From Mariannaea sp. PMI_226 (taxonomy: Eukaryota; Ascomycota; Sordariomycetes; Hypocreales; Nectriaceae): a DNA stretch of 64,000 nucleotides. Made by a program: the position numbers and the translations under genes. Location of the stretch: the NCBI GenBank assembly GCA_024336345.1, contig JANFOG010000008.1, forward strand, positions 1,178,001 through 1,242,000, read 5' to 3'. This document shows positions 1 to 10,545 of the stretch, in pieces. A model generated the notes under the pieces. It made no database searches. It was not told the DNA's origin and saw nothing but the letters and a program-made list of their open reading frames with translations. Numbering within the stretch: position 1 is the first letter of the stretch; each line of letters opens with the position of its first letter.

Positions 1-214
1 TGTACATGCTTCGGGTGTCAAACACTTTAGTGAGCTCATCGATGTGCGCCTGAGTCTTGGGGCCGGGAATTGAGGTCTTCATGGAGGGAGCATCGGGCTC
101 ATTGGAGAAGAAGGGAGCCGCAGAGCCAGCCTTGAGGGTTCGCGTAGTGGCGAAGGTGCGGCGAGCAGCCAGGGAGATGGGCCTGAGGGCCTTGCCCGCG
201 CGGAGGGCGGACAT
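1..214 (-). CDS. 4-aminobutyrate aminotransferase (GABA transaminase), N-terminal part
   Basis: Only the first 71 codons lie in the window; the gene runs off the left edge. The start is the ATG at 212-214. The N-terminus is rich in Arg, Ala and Ser (MSALRAGKALRP, then LAARRTFATTR), which looks like a mitochondrial targeting sequence. It is followed by KTSIPGPKTQ and ELTKVFDTRSMY, stretches typical of the start of fungal GABA transaminases. The enzyme family uses PLP to transfer the amino group of GABA to 2-oxoglutarate, giving succinate semialdehyde and glutamate, so that GABA can serve as a nitrogen source. The PLP-binding lysine is outside the window. A leader intron may lie just upstream (separate entry). 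The family call rests on the short N-terminal match only. Confidence 0.8.
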   Translation of the reverse strand, partial: MSALRAGKALRPISLAARRTFATTRTLKAGSAAPFFSNEPDAPSMKTSIPGPKTQAHIDELTKVFDTRSMY

Positions 215-230
215 GATGACTGGTGAGGAG

Positions 231-541
231 CTGAATAAAAGAGAAGGCCGGAGGTTGTCTGGTGGCGGGTGCCAGTCACTTTTAATTTACTAAATTCTTC
301 CCTGGTTGGGTTCGACTATGGGATGTCTTGTCAGCACGACACTTGGTGGTTACGAACGATGGAAATATTGACGGGAAGAGAAAAATTGGCAAGCTGAACG
401 AGGTTGGGTGGCAGTGATGCTAGATGACGCAGGTGTGTGTGTGTGTGTATGTTTATGTCGAGCAGGTGTGTTGTGTTTGGAGGGCAGATGTGTGTAGAGC
501 ATGCGCATTGCAGAGGAAGCAGCAAAAGAGGCATCACTTAC
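231..541 (-). other. Possible 5' leader intron of the GABA transaminase gene
   Basis: Read on the minus strand, a good donor (GTAAGTGATG) begins at 541 and a TTATTCAG acceptor ends at 231, 17 bases before the start codon. The stretch contains a (GT)8 run and no long reading frame. The branch site is weak (GTGACTGG), so this is tentative. Confidence 0.35.
433..448. repeat. (GT)8 microsatellite
   Basis: Eight uninterrupted GT units upstream of the GABA transaminase gene, inside the proposed leader intron. Confidence 0.9.
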
Positions 542-3205
542 CGTTTTTCCCCCTTGGAAAGAAGTCAATTGACTCGGAAACTTTGAATGGATGAGGGAAT
601 GAAGAGTCAGGGAGAAGGAAAGAAGCTCTTGTGCATCAGGGCAGGAGAGGGGGGGCTGCACATTTATACACTTATCAGCCACCTCCAGCACAAAAGCTTC
701 TCCGTTGTCCTTCCGCCTTTTGTCTTGCTTGCCTCGAGCTCCTCCAACCCAAAGCTAGACCTGGTCTCTCATACCAAAGACCAAGCTTCCCCCCCCGCCG
801 CCTCCCCTCTCCCCAAAAAGTTGGTCATGAGGGAGGGGGTGTGATGGGGCCTCCGCTCTGTTCTCCATTCTCCGTTCTAGGTAGGTAATTGGAGATCTAA
901 ACTCCGTAGCGTGTGTTTGTAGATGTGGTCAGCTCTGGGTCTGGTTCCATTGCACGGAGTACAAGTGTGCCTTTTGGTTGAACTTTGGGGCAACAGGTAG
1001 GTCCCGGAGTGCAGTAACTAAGGTAGTCTTCAGTTAGCTCTCTTCATCATGATGCGGAGCCGGGGTGGGAGTGAAAGTGGGAGGGCGAAGAGGGGCAGTT
1101 TGTGGGGAAGAGATTGCGGTAAGTTAGGTACGGATACCGTGCAGCACAGTCAGTAGGCAGTCTACATACCTGTCATACTGGTCCCATCCACCATCTGTCG
1201 CCTAGTAAAGCCTCTCGCGTGGGGGATGATAACCAACCCCTCTTGGAATACTAAAATAATTAGCGATTGAAAAAAAAAAAAAAGGCCCAAAAAGAAACCC
1301 AGAAACAAAAATGGATGTCTCAATTAAGCGCTCCGCAGAAACTAATGATTTGGACTGCCATTGCCCGACAACGGCAACGCCAAAGATACCATGTAATAAC
1401 AAGACCGATGATGATTCCATGCCAAGGGGATCGCTTCTCGAACCCCTTCCTCCAGGCTACCATAGTACATTGGTATGCACAATCGGCACCGCAGACCTGG
1501 GGTATTACCACCATATCAATCCCTACCCCCAATGCTCTCTGCTTCTTGGGCCTTGCGTCTTGGATCTCGGGTCTCGCCAAAACATCCCCCATGTCGAGAT
1601 ACTCCAAGATCCGATCTAGCTATCCATGCATGAGCCCACACCCACGTTTTGAACAAGTACCACGCCGCTTCCGCTCTCCGAGCGCTGCTGGGTGCGTGCT
1701 GCGAGTATTGAAATACCATGTTGTTTGCATGCCAATCAGTTATTCTGCCCCCCCGTAAAAGTTACCACATTGATTGGAGACGTGCGTTAGACTTGCAACG
1801 AAATATCATCACAACAAAATATACGTGCACTCAAGGCACGAAAAGGTTTCTGCCACGCTGTACGAACATAATAATCAGCTTTCAACTTGCCGGTGCCCTT
1901 ATCTCTTTTCCCTCCGTATCGCAAAGGTCAAAGTGCCGGCCCGGTCCCGGACCGGATGCCGTGTGTCTATCTCGTGTCCATCACGTGGGAAAAGACCAAC
2001 TAATTAATTTGCCATGTATCTGACAGCGGTTTTATGGGGCATGAGGATTGCATAATAAGAGTGAGGAATGATTAAAAAAGGAATAAATTCATAAGAGAAA
2101 TAAACAAAAGAGTACACGGCTACTCGACGAACTGTGCTGAGTTTTTGTGCGATACTAAATCCCTGTTTTGCTGTCAAACAAATATGTAATTGCACATACG
2201 TATACCACCCCCTCTGTTGGATACTATGGTGCGTTTGGGTGCCAACGAAGCAATCAATTAAATCATCTAGTCTTAGAATATCTCAGATAGCCTAATCTGC
2301 ACTAATTCGCCTGTATTTTGTACGTAAATATCTGCCTTGATAATGCCCTGACCCAGCGACACCAGCCCTACTATGGATAAAGCCATGCACTTGGCCGGTT
2401 TTCGGCTTCCAGCAGTCCCAGAAGTCCAGCCCCAGATATTGATGGATCCCGTCTTAACCAGGGACGATTCCAGTTACATCACCGGACCCTAACCTCTGCT
2501 TAGCGGCATCATGCCCATTCAGGAAGTTTGATTGAGACCGCAACCTCTTGTTACTTCACAGTACAAGTACGCATTGTTATCAAGAATCGATTATAACTTT
2601 GCGGTCTGCTGTTGGCTGCACTTATTGCAATTACTTTCCCCTCAACTGTATCTCAGTAAATAATCTAAGCTTGGTTCTAAGAATGCAATTTGTCCCATCT
2701 TCCTTATGTAAGTACCATAGTATAATCTAGGTATTGAAGGATGAACAACAGGCCCAACTTTGTTTGCGTGAACCTCCCATTCTGCTCGTCTGGTACGATG
2801 CATCATGCAACACCACGCCATATAACACCGTTCCTATGACCAACTTGAAATGCTGTGCAATGCAGTAATGATAACAGCGACAATAATAAAAATATCCAGG
2901 CGTGAGTGTGCCACCCATTACGCAACTCCCAACTGTACAGACGCAAAAAGACGAATGCTTCCGGATTCCAAGGCCCAATAGCAAACTAAAATCGAAGGCC
3001 CAACTGCGCCAGCCCAAATGCAAATGCTCCAATCTTCTGCCCGCTGCAACAGCACAATCATCTTTGGATCTCGAATCCTGACTCGTCCATGCCGCCTTGA
3101 AGTTTGCAACAGCAGTTGCTGCAACATGTGCCAAGCGGATCAAAGCTATTATCAACTATGTCCGCTCAGTGAGATAATTCGCCATTTCTTCCGACCCGTC
3201 CTAGC
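542..3205. other. Intergenic region, GABA transaminase leader to CLC stop
   Basis: About 2.7 kb with no reading frame I can assign. The left part should hold the promoter of the GABA transaminase gene and the right end the 3' region of the CLC gene, both of which point left. The small frames between 1200 and 3200 have irregular composition and overlap on both strands, as expected by chance. I recognise no RNA gene. Confidence 0.5.
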
Positions 3206-6200
3206 TCAATCATGCGTCTCGTGTTCACGCATGTACCTGACAAACGTTTTCTTGTGAGTCTGCGTCTCTTATGTTAGTGTACCGACCCTTGACTCGCTTA
3301 ACGCTCAAACATGAACTTCTTACCATTCCTGCGTACTTGCCATCTTTCAAGACGCAGATATATCGAAGGCCAAGCTTCGAGAATAGTTCGTATACGAGGT
3401 CCATCGGAGACCGGATATCGAGAGCCACAGGTGCCTTGATTTACTGTTAGCAAAACGCACTCACAGAACTCTTCCACGACAAACATACAGGATCGATATA
3501 CGGCGTAAAGTCGGTAGGATCAAAAGTGTTATCATCCTCATCGATCCTCGGCACTCGATCCATTAGACAGAGGTTCGTGCTCTCATCTTCCAGTTGGTCA
3601 AGGGCATATCCCAGGTCTGGTGCAGGAATCAGCCCAACCAAGAGGCCGTTTCGTAAGATTGGCAAACCGCCGTCAAGCTCTCCAGCTCGATGCAAGAGCT
3701 CAAGCTTAATGCGCAAGCTGGTCGCAGGCACCAAAGGTGAGTTCGTAATGTCGATTATTCGCTCCCTTCGGGCTCGAGGCACAATATCCCCTAGGTTCTC
3801 GGTAAAGATAGGCTTGTGCTTGTTATCGAGGAATGGATACGAGTTCATGCTCGTGAGGAGGTCCTTTAATCCAGTTAGTTTTGCGTTGTCTCAGCCTCTG
3901 TCATATCATTGTTGGTAAGCCACTTACATAAATACTGTTCGGCTCAATGGCATCGGCAGTCCATTTGGCAACCAGAATTGCCAAAGAGAAAGGTAGGACG
4001 TAGTCGAGACTGCCAGTCAGCTCAAAAAGAATGACTGCCAAGGTTACAGATAGTCTTGTGACTCCACACATAGTAGCACCGGCAGCAATAAGTCCGTAGA
4101 CGCCGGGTTGGATGCAGGATCCATCAGAGCTGTTCGCGCAGGAACCCCAAAAAGGCGAATCCGGGAATCGAAGCACAGTCCATTGCACCAAATGGCCCAC
4201 AATGCGACCCATGACACCACCTACAACCATGGATGGAACGTAGATTCCGGCAGGTACTTTCTGTGATGTGAAGTTAGTTTTCCAATCATAGGCTAGGGTA
4301 AGCGGTCCGATATACTAACAATACCAAATGTGATAACCGTCAAGAACCCTTTGATCAACAATGCAACAAACAGATGATTGAGAATCGGTGGTATATCGTC
4401 AATAGACCTTGGACAAAGTGTGAGTTCCTCCCATTCAACGTCCGGTCCCTCGCAAGGGGAGGCGACGTTCAGCAGTAACTCGGCAACGGGCAGTTTCGTC
4501 AGATCGTTCCAGTAGCTCATCACACCAGTGACGAGTGCGACCAGTACTACCTCTACCATAGGGAATCGCTTGATCACTTTGATTCGACGGAAAGACTGAG
4601 CCCAGTATTTGGAGGCCTTGATAAAGAGAGACCCCACAGCACCTCCAAGGAAACCTACAAGAATGAAGCTTGCCAGCTCGAAGTACTCCCAATCGACTAG
4701 ATAGCGAACCTGGAATAAGACAATCTTGTGGGTACCGTAGGGATTTAAGAACTTGAGAGAAAGGGCCGCCACAATACAGCAAAAAAAGGTCCGGAAGAGT
4801 GTCTTGGCCGGAAAGAAGTAAGAAACCTCCTCTAACCCGAAGAGTACTCCGCCCAGCGGAGCGCCAAAGGCCACCGCGACACCTGCAGCAGCGGCGGCAG
4901 AGATGATCTCTCGTCTTTTACCATCATTGCGGTCGTATTTGGGGAAAATACGGCAGAGAATATTGCCTACACATGCCGCCATGTGCACGTACGGCCCCTC
5001 TTTTCCGAGACTCATGCCAGACGCAACACTGAGAATCAAGGCAACCATCTTGATAAGGATGGTCCGGAGTCCAAGAAATCCGTGCAAAACGAAACCACTC
5101 AAAATGACACGAACTTCGGCGACTCCACTGCCAGCTGCCGAGTAGTAAACCATGGGTGGATTGGCCGGTGCTGAATCTGGTTGAGAGCGCGGGGTGGAAG
5201 CTTCGCTACTCTGATTGTCGTCGTACGTTTGAGGTAACACGTTTTCTGCGGCCAGGTTTTCGTCGAAGGTCGTGAGACGATACGCCGAGGGAACCACAGT
5301 TTTGGTCCAAAGTGTTATCCAGCAAGCAAGTGTCGCAAGGAACAAGACGAAGATCAGGTATATGACAAAACTGGACCAAGTCTCCCCAAATGGGTGATTC
5401 CACACCGAGGCCCAACTCTTCCAATCATCACAAACGCCATCTGGGCAGCATTTCTAAGCGCCAGGTTAGTGCGTGCAGATGGCAATCAACAATATGACCG
5501 AGTAATAGTTGCCCTAGATTATGATGGTAAACAGATAATTACTTACGCGTTCGTTCAGCCACCACGCCCGGCCACAATACCCGTACTTGTAGTCGAAGGC
5601 CACAGACTCTGCGACATCCACAGTGTAGGCCATTAAGGCGACAATACAGCCACACAGAGCGCTGAGAATCCATCCTTGAGCACTGTCGAATATGACCTGT
5701 ATTCGACCCCATATGTCTTTGCGACTACGCATCTCTTTCACGCGATATGAGTCGGCAATCATATCGTGAACCCAGTCGGTGCTGGTAAACTGATCGTACC
5801 AAACTCTTTCATCTGGGAAGATGCTTCCTTTTGATTCGGTCATGACAGATTCTTGCCGGTCCGAAAGGGCGTGTATTACTCGCTGTCCCCACGATGGGTG
5901 TCGACTGTGATGTCGGGAGCCATATCCTACACCAGGGGATCACGAATTAGCCGAGAAGTTGGTAATCATAAAGGAAAGTGAAGAAAGGAGAAGAAGGAGG
6001 GAAACAGCGGTCTCACGAATTCCATACCTGTGTAGCTTTGTTCCCTGCTGGAGGATGCATTTGCTTGCCTTGAGGCACCGGAACCACCGATGCGGATGCG
6101 GGATCTTGAGCTGGTGAGCAGAGGGGATCTCTCGTCTAGATCAACATTGGAGTGATTCCGACTGAGTGGCCCTGGTCGACGAACAGAACGAGGCGAAGGA

Positions 6201-6238
6201 GGTTGTGAGACAGAGTTCTCTCTGTCTCGATCCGCCAT
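3206..6238 (-). CDS. CLC-family chloride channel/antiporter
   Basis: Seven exons: 6238-6028, 5926-5547, 5453-4320, 4260-3928, 3863-3489, 3434-3324 and 3259-3206, giving 865 residues in one frame. The protein has a Ser/Arg-rich cytosolic N-terminus, a multi-pass core and a C-terminal region where a CBS pair is expected, ending in THKKTFVRYM. Family signatures are visible: GSGVAE (about 305-310), GKEGPYVH with the gating glutamate (about E349) and GVLFGLEEVSYFFP with the acidic pair at about 405-406. Having both the gating and the internal proton glutamate places it with the 2Cl-/H+ exchangers such as yeast Gef1, which act in Golgi, endosome or vacuole membranes. The usual GSGIPE is GSGVAE here, so the proline is lost but the serine linked to chloride preference is kept. 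Localisation is inferred. It is transcribed away from utp3. Confidence 0.93.
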
Positions 6239-8151
6239 GTTGGCGGAGGGCTTGAAGCTGTTGGTCCCTTGGAGGAAGCGGCCAGTGCACAGAGTTTGAA
6301 CGGTTCGTCTTTGACAGGAGAAAAAACGTTGGCGGTCGCTTGCGACTCCGTTAGTGGGTTGGTGGGGGGGAAGATGGAGCTTTGTCCTGGTCGGTACCGG
6401 TTGACACTGATGGTACCAGGAACAATTACTCTCCTGAGGACCAGGGCACAGCTGGAGAAGGAGTAAACGGAGAATATAGAGAGATGAGAGGCGAGAGGCG
6501 CAAAAAAGCACGAAGCTGTAGTGCCCCAAGAGAGATTCTGGGGAATTGCCCTGATCGCGTCACCCGGCAAGGGACCACCGTTAGGTCAGAATCGCAGGTG
6601 ACCCACCAGCGACGGGGAGTGGAGGGCGCCGGCAGCGATGGTGGCTTTGGTTTGGGGAGAAATAATGATTATGTCGGTGGGATGAATCGTTTTGCTCAGA
6701 GGTGAGGGGCGAGAAATTATAATTAGTGCTTTATTCAGCACCCTTTGCGATGCATCTGTGTCCGTTGTAGTAGTAGGAGTAGTAACACCCGTGTCGTAAG
6801 CCAAGCATGGCATGTGGTGGATGACTCGGTCGAGGCCGCCCAAACAGTCTCAGACAAGGGTTAGGTGGGGAGGCAGGTAATGTAGCCAATGTGTCAAGAC
6901 GGAGAGCCAGTTCATATAATGTAAATCAATTGACTACAGAGTACAGCAGCTATTACAGGACAATACATGCTCATGCTCCATAGTCCTGGACGTGGTCATT
7001 ACCTATCAACTATACTTACCTACCTACCTACCTACCTACCTTGGATGATCCTTTATTCAGGCCCTGGGCGTGGGGGTTTAGCCTCGGACAACGATCGGTG
7101 TTTTGTGTAATGACCCCTTTTTTTTTCAACCAGACTCGGACAAGGTCGCTCTAGAGTTTTGGATAGTGACCGTGTAACTACATCAACTTCTACGTACATA
7201 GGTAGTCGATGGCCGATGTGTGTTGCCTGGTGCTTGGTTGGACAAGAACAACGGGATTTTGATTTTGGGGCTGGCAGCGACATGATGACGCATCCGGGGC
7301 AGTGGGGGATTTCATCATTGGGCAGCGGCTGTGGTGCATTCAACGTGCACGCGACGCAACGGACTGCACCGTGCACCTGGCACGCGCCGTTCAACATGCC
7401 TGACGGCCGCTGCGTTATCCCCCAAATTGCCCCAATAATATCAACGCGCTCAATGTGTTATGAACGACAGAGTGCTTACGGTAAGGTAAGCTAGGCATAG
7501 GGAGTCAATCATAGACAGCCACTTTGCGGTCATGACACTATCCATGCCCACATACGGAAATGACGATTAGCAGGAGGACCTGCATAGTTGTGTTTCCTTT
7601 TTCAAGCCCAATGAATCGTCTGATCGCACTCTAGTGAAGCTGGTCTTAAGCAATCCTTGGATAATACAAAATATTAACATGATTGATGCTCTGCTTGTTC
7701 CGCACATTGAATATCATAGGGACTGTCATCACAGGTGAGCCATTACTACTGTGTATAGTACCCTGTTCGGCTTGTGACCCTGTTGCATGGAGGCTTAGAG
7801 GAGTCAGGGCGATAGTGGATATGGACCCCGACCTTTGCTCTTGATGTGTGCCTTCAGATGATCAGTATACGGCCGGTGTAGTTTTAGCAAAACCATTGTG
7901 CTCCATGTGGCTTGTCTGTGGCTGTATGTGTACATAGTGGCTGTGGCTAGGCCTAGTGCAATTCTCTTATCGTTATCGGGAAATTTTCAGACAGGACGGC
8001 TCCATCAACGCAAAAAAAAAGTCCTTGGTTGAAGCGCCCACCTCGTACCTACACGCATCTCGCCCATTCGTTTCTATTTCGGAGCCCATCATAGCTCCTT
8101 GCAAACACTCGACTCTTTATCTTAAACTCTCACGACTCTCGAGTAGGGAAA
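6239..8151. other. Divergent intergenic region, CLC gene and utp3
   Basis: About 1.9 kb between two start codons, so it should carry both promoters. It contains a (TACC)6 tract. No coding region or RNA gene was recognised; the small frames here look random. Confidence 0.5.
7017..7040. repeat. (TACC)6 microsatellite
   Basis: Six perfect TACC units. The complementary GGTA repeat recurs in other intergenic parts of the window. Confidence 0.9.
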
Positions 8152-9987
8152 ATGGGCAAAAAGAGAAAGGCTTCGGGTCGAAATGACCAGTCCAGTGGCC
8201 CTCAAGAATTGGACCCGTCCGACGCTCGCCTAGGTCCCATTGCTACATTTGAAGATGTCGCCGACTCCGAAGACGAATACTTCATCAATCGAGATCGAAT
8301 CATGCTAGAAGATGAACCAGGCTCCAAGCGCCGAAGAAAGGACGATGAAGATTTCGAATTATCTGACGAGGAGGTTCTGGGCTACGATGAATCCGACGAG
8401 GAGGATAAACGATCAAAGAAGAAGAAGGCATCTGCATCAAAAGACGTTCCTTCTGACGAAGAACAGGCAAATAATGACGAGGATGAAGACGCTGGGTGGT
8501 GGGGTTCCTCAAAAACCGACTACTACAATGCGGACAACATCGAGACCGAGGCTGACGCCTTGGAGGAGGAAGCCGAAGCCAAGCGTCTTCAGCAGAAGAA
8601 GCTCTCCAAGATGGCTGAAGAGGACTTCATCTTTGATGGCGATGAATGGCTAGCTGAAGGTGCGGAAGAAGCGGAGGGCGAAGAGACCGTTACCGAAGTC
8701 CTCAAGGATATTGAGGTTACAGATGATATGGGTCCTGAAGAGCGATACAAACTGCTACATGCCCGGTATCCCGAATTTGAACACCTAGTTAAGGAATTCG
8801 AAACCCTTCAGTCCCTACTCAGCGAACTTCAGACTGCCGCAAAGGGCAAATCGGGCAAGTCGTTGGAAGCCATCAAGTACTGGGTGTTGGGATGTTATAT
8901 CGCTTCTCTTGCTAGCTACTTTGCCATATTGACATCTCCCGCAAGAGACAGCTCAAATTTGCAAAAGCCTCTTGATCCTGCTGAGTTGCGAGACCACGAT
9001 GTCATGCAAACTCTCATGGATTGTCGAGAGGCTTGGCAGAAGGTCAAGGACTTGAAATCAGCAAAGGATGTCGACGAGAATCCATCCTCAGAGCTTGATG
9101 AAGATCAACTTGCCCAGCTTGTGGCGGACGAGACTTCTGTGAAACCTAAGAGGAATAAGGCAACCTCCAAACAAGACAAGGCCATCGCCGCCGCAAAACG
9201 AGCACGCAGCCTTGAGAAGGCCAAGGCCGGTGAGGCGGCTGTTGCGGACCTCTACGACTTGCCTCTTCCTAGCAAGAAGACCAAGAAGCAGCAGAAGAAA
9301 ACTGCCCTCACTGAGACCAACGGCGACAACTCCGACTTCGGTGAGGAGGAAGAGCTTGATGCCCGTACTGCAGCCGAGAAAGCAGCCCGAAAGAAGAGTC
9401 TCAAGTTCTACACATCACAAATTGTCCAGAAAGCCAACCGCCGTGCTGGTGCAGGTCGTGATGCTGGAGGTGACATGGACATTCCCCACCGTGAACGTCT
9501 CAAGGACCGTCAAGCTCGACTTAATGCAGAGGCCGAGCGACGAGGAAAGAAGGATTCCAAGCTCGGCGCCGAATTGGATGACAACAGCGATGACGAGGAT
9601 GCCAAGACTGCACAAGCAGTTCGCGAGGATGAGAATGATTACTATGACATGGTGGCGCATAAGGCCAAGCAGAACAAGGAGGAGAAGGCTGCGCGATATG
9701 CAGCCTATGCAGCCGCCAGCAAGGCTGATCGCGTCGTGGAGACTGAAGAAATTGGCAAGGATGGTAAGCGTAAGATCACGTACGCCATCGAAAAGAACAA
9801 GGGCTTGGCACCAAAGCGAAGCAAGGATGTGCGCAACCCCAGAGTGAAGAAGAGAAAGCAGTACGAGGCCAAACAGAAGAAGCTGAAGAGCATGAAGCCT
9901 ACATGGCAAGGCGGCGAGCCCAAGGGAGGATACCAGGGAGAACTGTCGGGTATCAATACTGCGGTCGTCAAGAGTACGAGACTATAG
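8152..9987 (+). CDS. UTP3: U3 snoRNP / small-subunit processome protein Utp3 (Sas10)
   Basis: Single exon of 611 residues starting MGKKRKAS. The N-terminal 200 residues are very acidic and alternate with Lys/Arg-rich patches. A Sas10/Utp3/C1D helical domain lies around 195-310 (ERYKLLHARYPEF, then LQSLLSELQ). The C-terminal Sas10 domain is well kept: NPRVKKRKQYEAKQKKLKS followed by GYQGELSGI. Family members work in the nucleolus in the 90S pre-ribosome, where 18S rRNA precursors are processed. The architecture and the length are normal for fungi. The upstream stretch at 7956-8150 looks like leader rather than coding sequence. The gene reads in the same direction as cog1, 558 bases ahead of it. 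rpa49 and eL41, two more ribosome-production genes, lie within 12 kb, but no co-regulation can be shown from sequence. Confidence 0.93.
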   Translation: MGKKRKASGRNDQSSGPQELDPSDARLGPIATFEDVADSEDEYFINRDRIMLEDEPGSKRRRKDDEDFELSDEEVLGYDESDEEDKRSKKKKASASKDVPSDEEQANNDEDEDAGWWGSSKTDYYNADNIETEADALEEEAEAKRLQQKKLSKMAEEDFIFDGDEWLAEGAEEAEGEETVTEVLKDIEVTDDMGPEERYKLLHARYPEFEHLVKEFETLQSLLSELQTAAKGKSGKSLEAIKYWVLGCYIASLASYFAILTSPARDSSNLQKPLDPAELRDHDVMQTLMDCREAWQKVKDLKSAKDVDENPSSELDEDQLAQLVADETSVKPKRNKATSKQDKAIAAAKRARSLEKAKAGEAAVADLYDLPLPSKKTKKQQKKTALTETNGDNSDFGEEEELDARTAAEKAARKKSLKFYTSQIVQKANRRAGAGRDAGGDMDIPHRERLKDRQARLNAEAERRGKKDSKLGAELDDNSDDEDAKTAQAVREDENDYYDMVAHKAKQNKEEKAARYAAYAAASKADRVVETEEIGKDGKRKITYAIEKNKGLAPKRSKDVRNPRVKKRKQYEAKQKKLKSMKPTWQGGEPKGGYQGELSGINTAVVKSTRL

Positions 9988-10545
9988 ATTTTCACATAAA
10001 ACGAATACTATTAATGGCGTTGATTGGCGCATGGAGATATCAAGAATGATCCCCATTGAAGAAGTGAAGTAAACCCATGTGAGACGATGCTGCTGAGTGT
10101 TGTGGTCCAAACGGAAGCAATTGCTAGAACTAGCGCTCTTTTATATTGTAAACAGCAAGCCAACGGATGATAGACTCCAAAATAACCAATTATAGAATCA
10201 GGCATGTTAAGTTTGGAGCGGTCTTCTGTTATTTGTAGTGGTGTGCATGCTGTTTCCAAGATGTAGTGCATCGCCAACTCAGTCCAATGATGCTAAGCTA
10301 ACAGGGAGCGTGCGCGCCCCGCCAAAACCTCCCAAGTCCCACGTTGCTTAATTGCACAGCTTACCTTCAAATCACTACTGTGCACATCACCTACTGACAT
10401 AGAAGGCGCTATCCTCCATTTACAAGCCTGGCGCATCTGCAACATCTGCAACTAGATCGATGCCTCCCCATACCTAGACTTCTCTACCGTCCTTGTAATC
10501 TCGCAATCCTCCCTTACATCAAGCCTAAGGGCCCAGCTGGCCACA
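9988..10545. other. Intergenic region, utp3 to cog1
   Basis: 558 bases between two rightward genes. It should contain the utp3 3' end and the cog1 promoter. The last 200 bases before the cog1 start are C-rich and low in purines, as in many fungal leaders. Nothing else was seen. Confidence 0.5.

Noticed and set aside
300..320. GGTTCGACT, resembling a tRNA B box
   Set aside because: No matching A box, anticodon arm or acceptor stem could be folded around it.
1267..1758. 163-codon frame in the first intergenic region
   Set aside because: It starts with a lysine run from an A tract and shows no family features. Several other frames overlap it on both strands.
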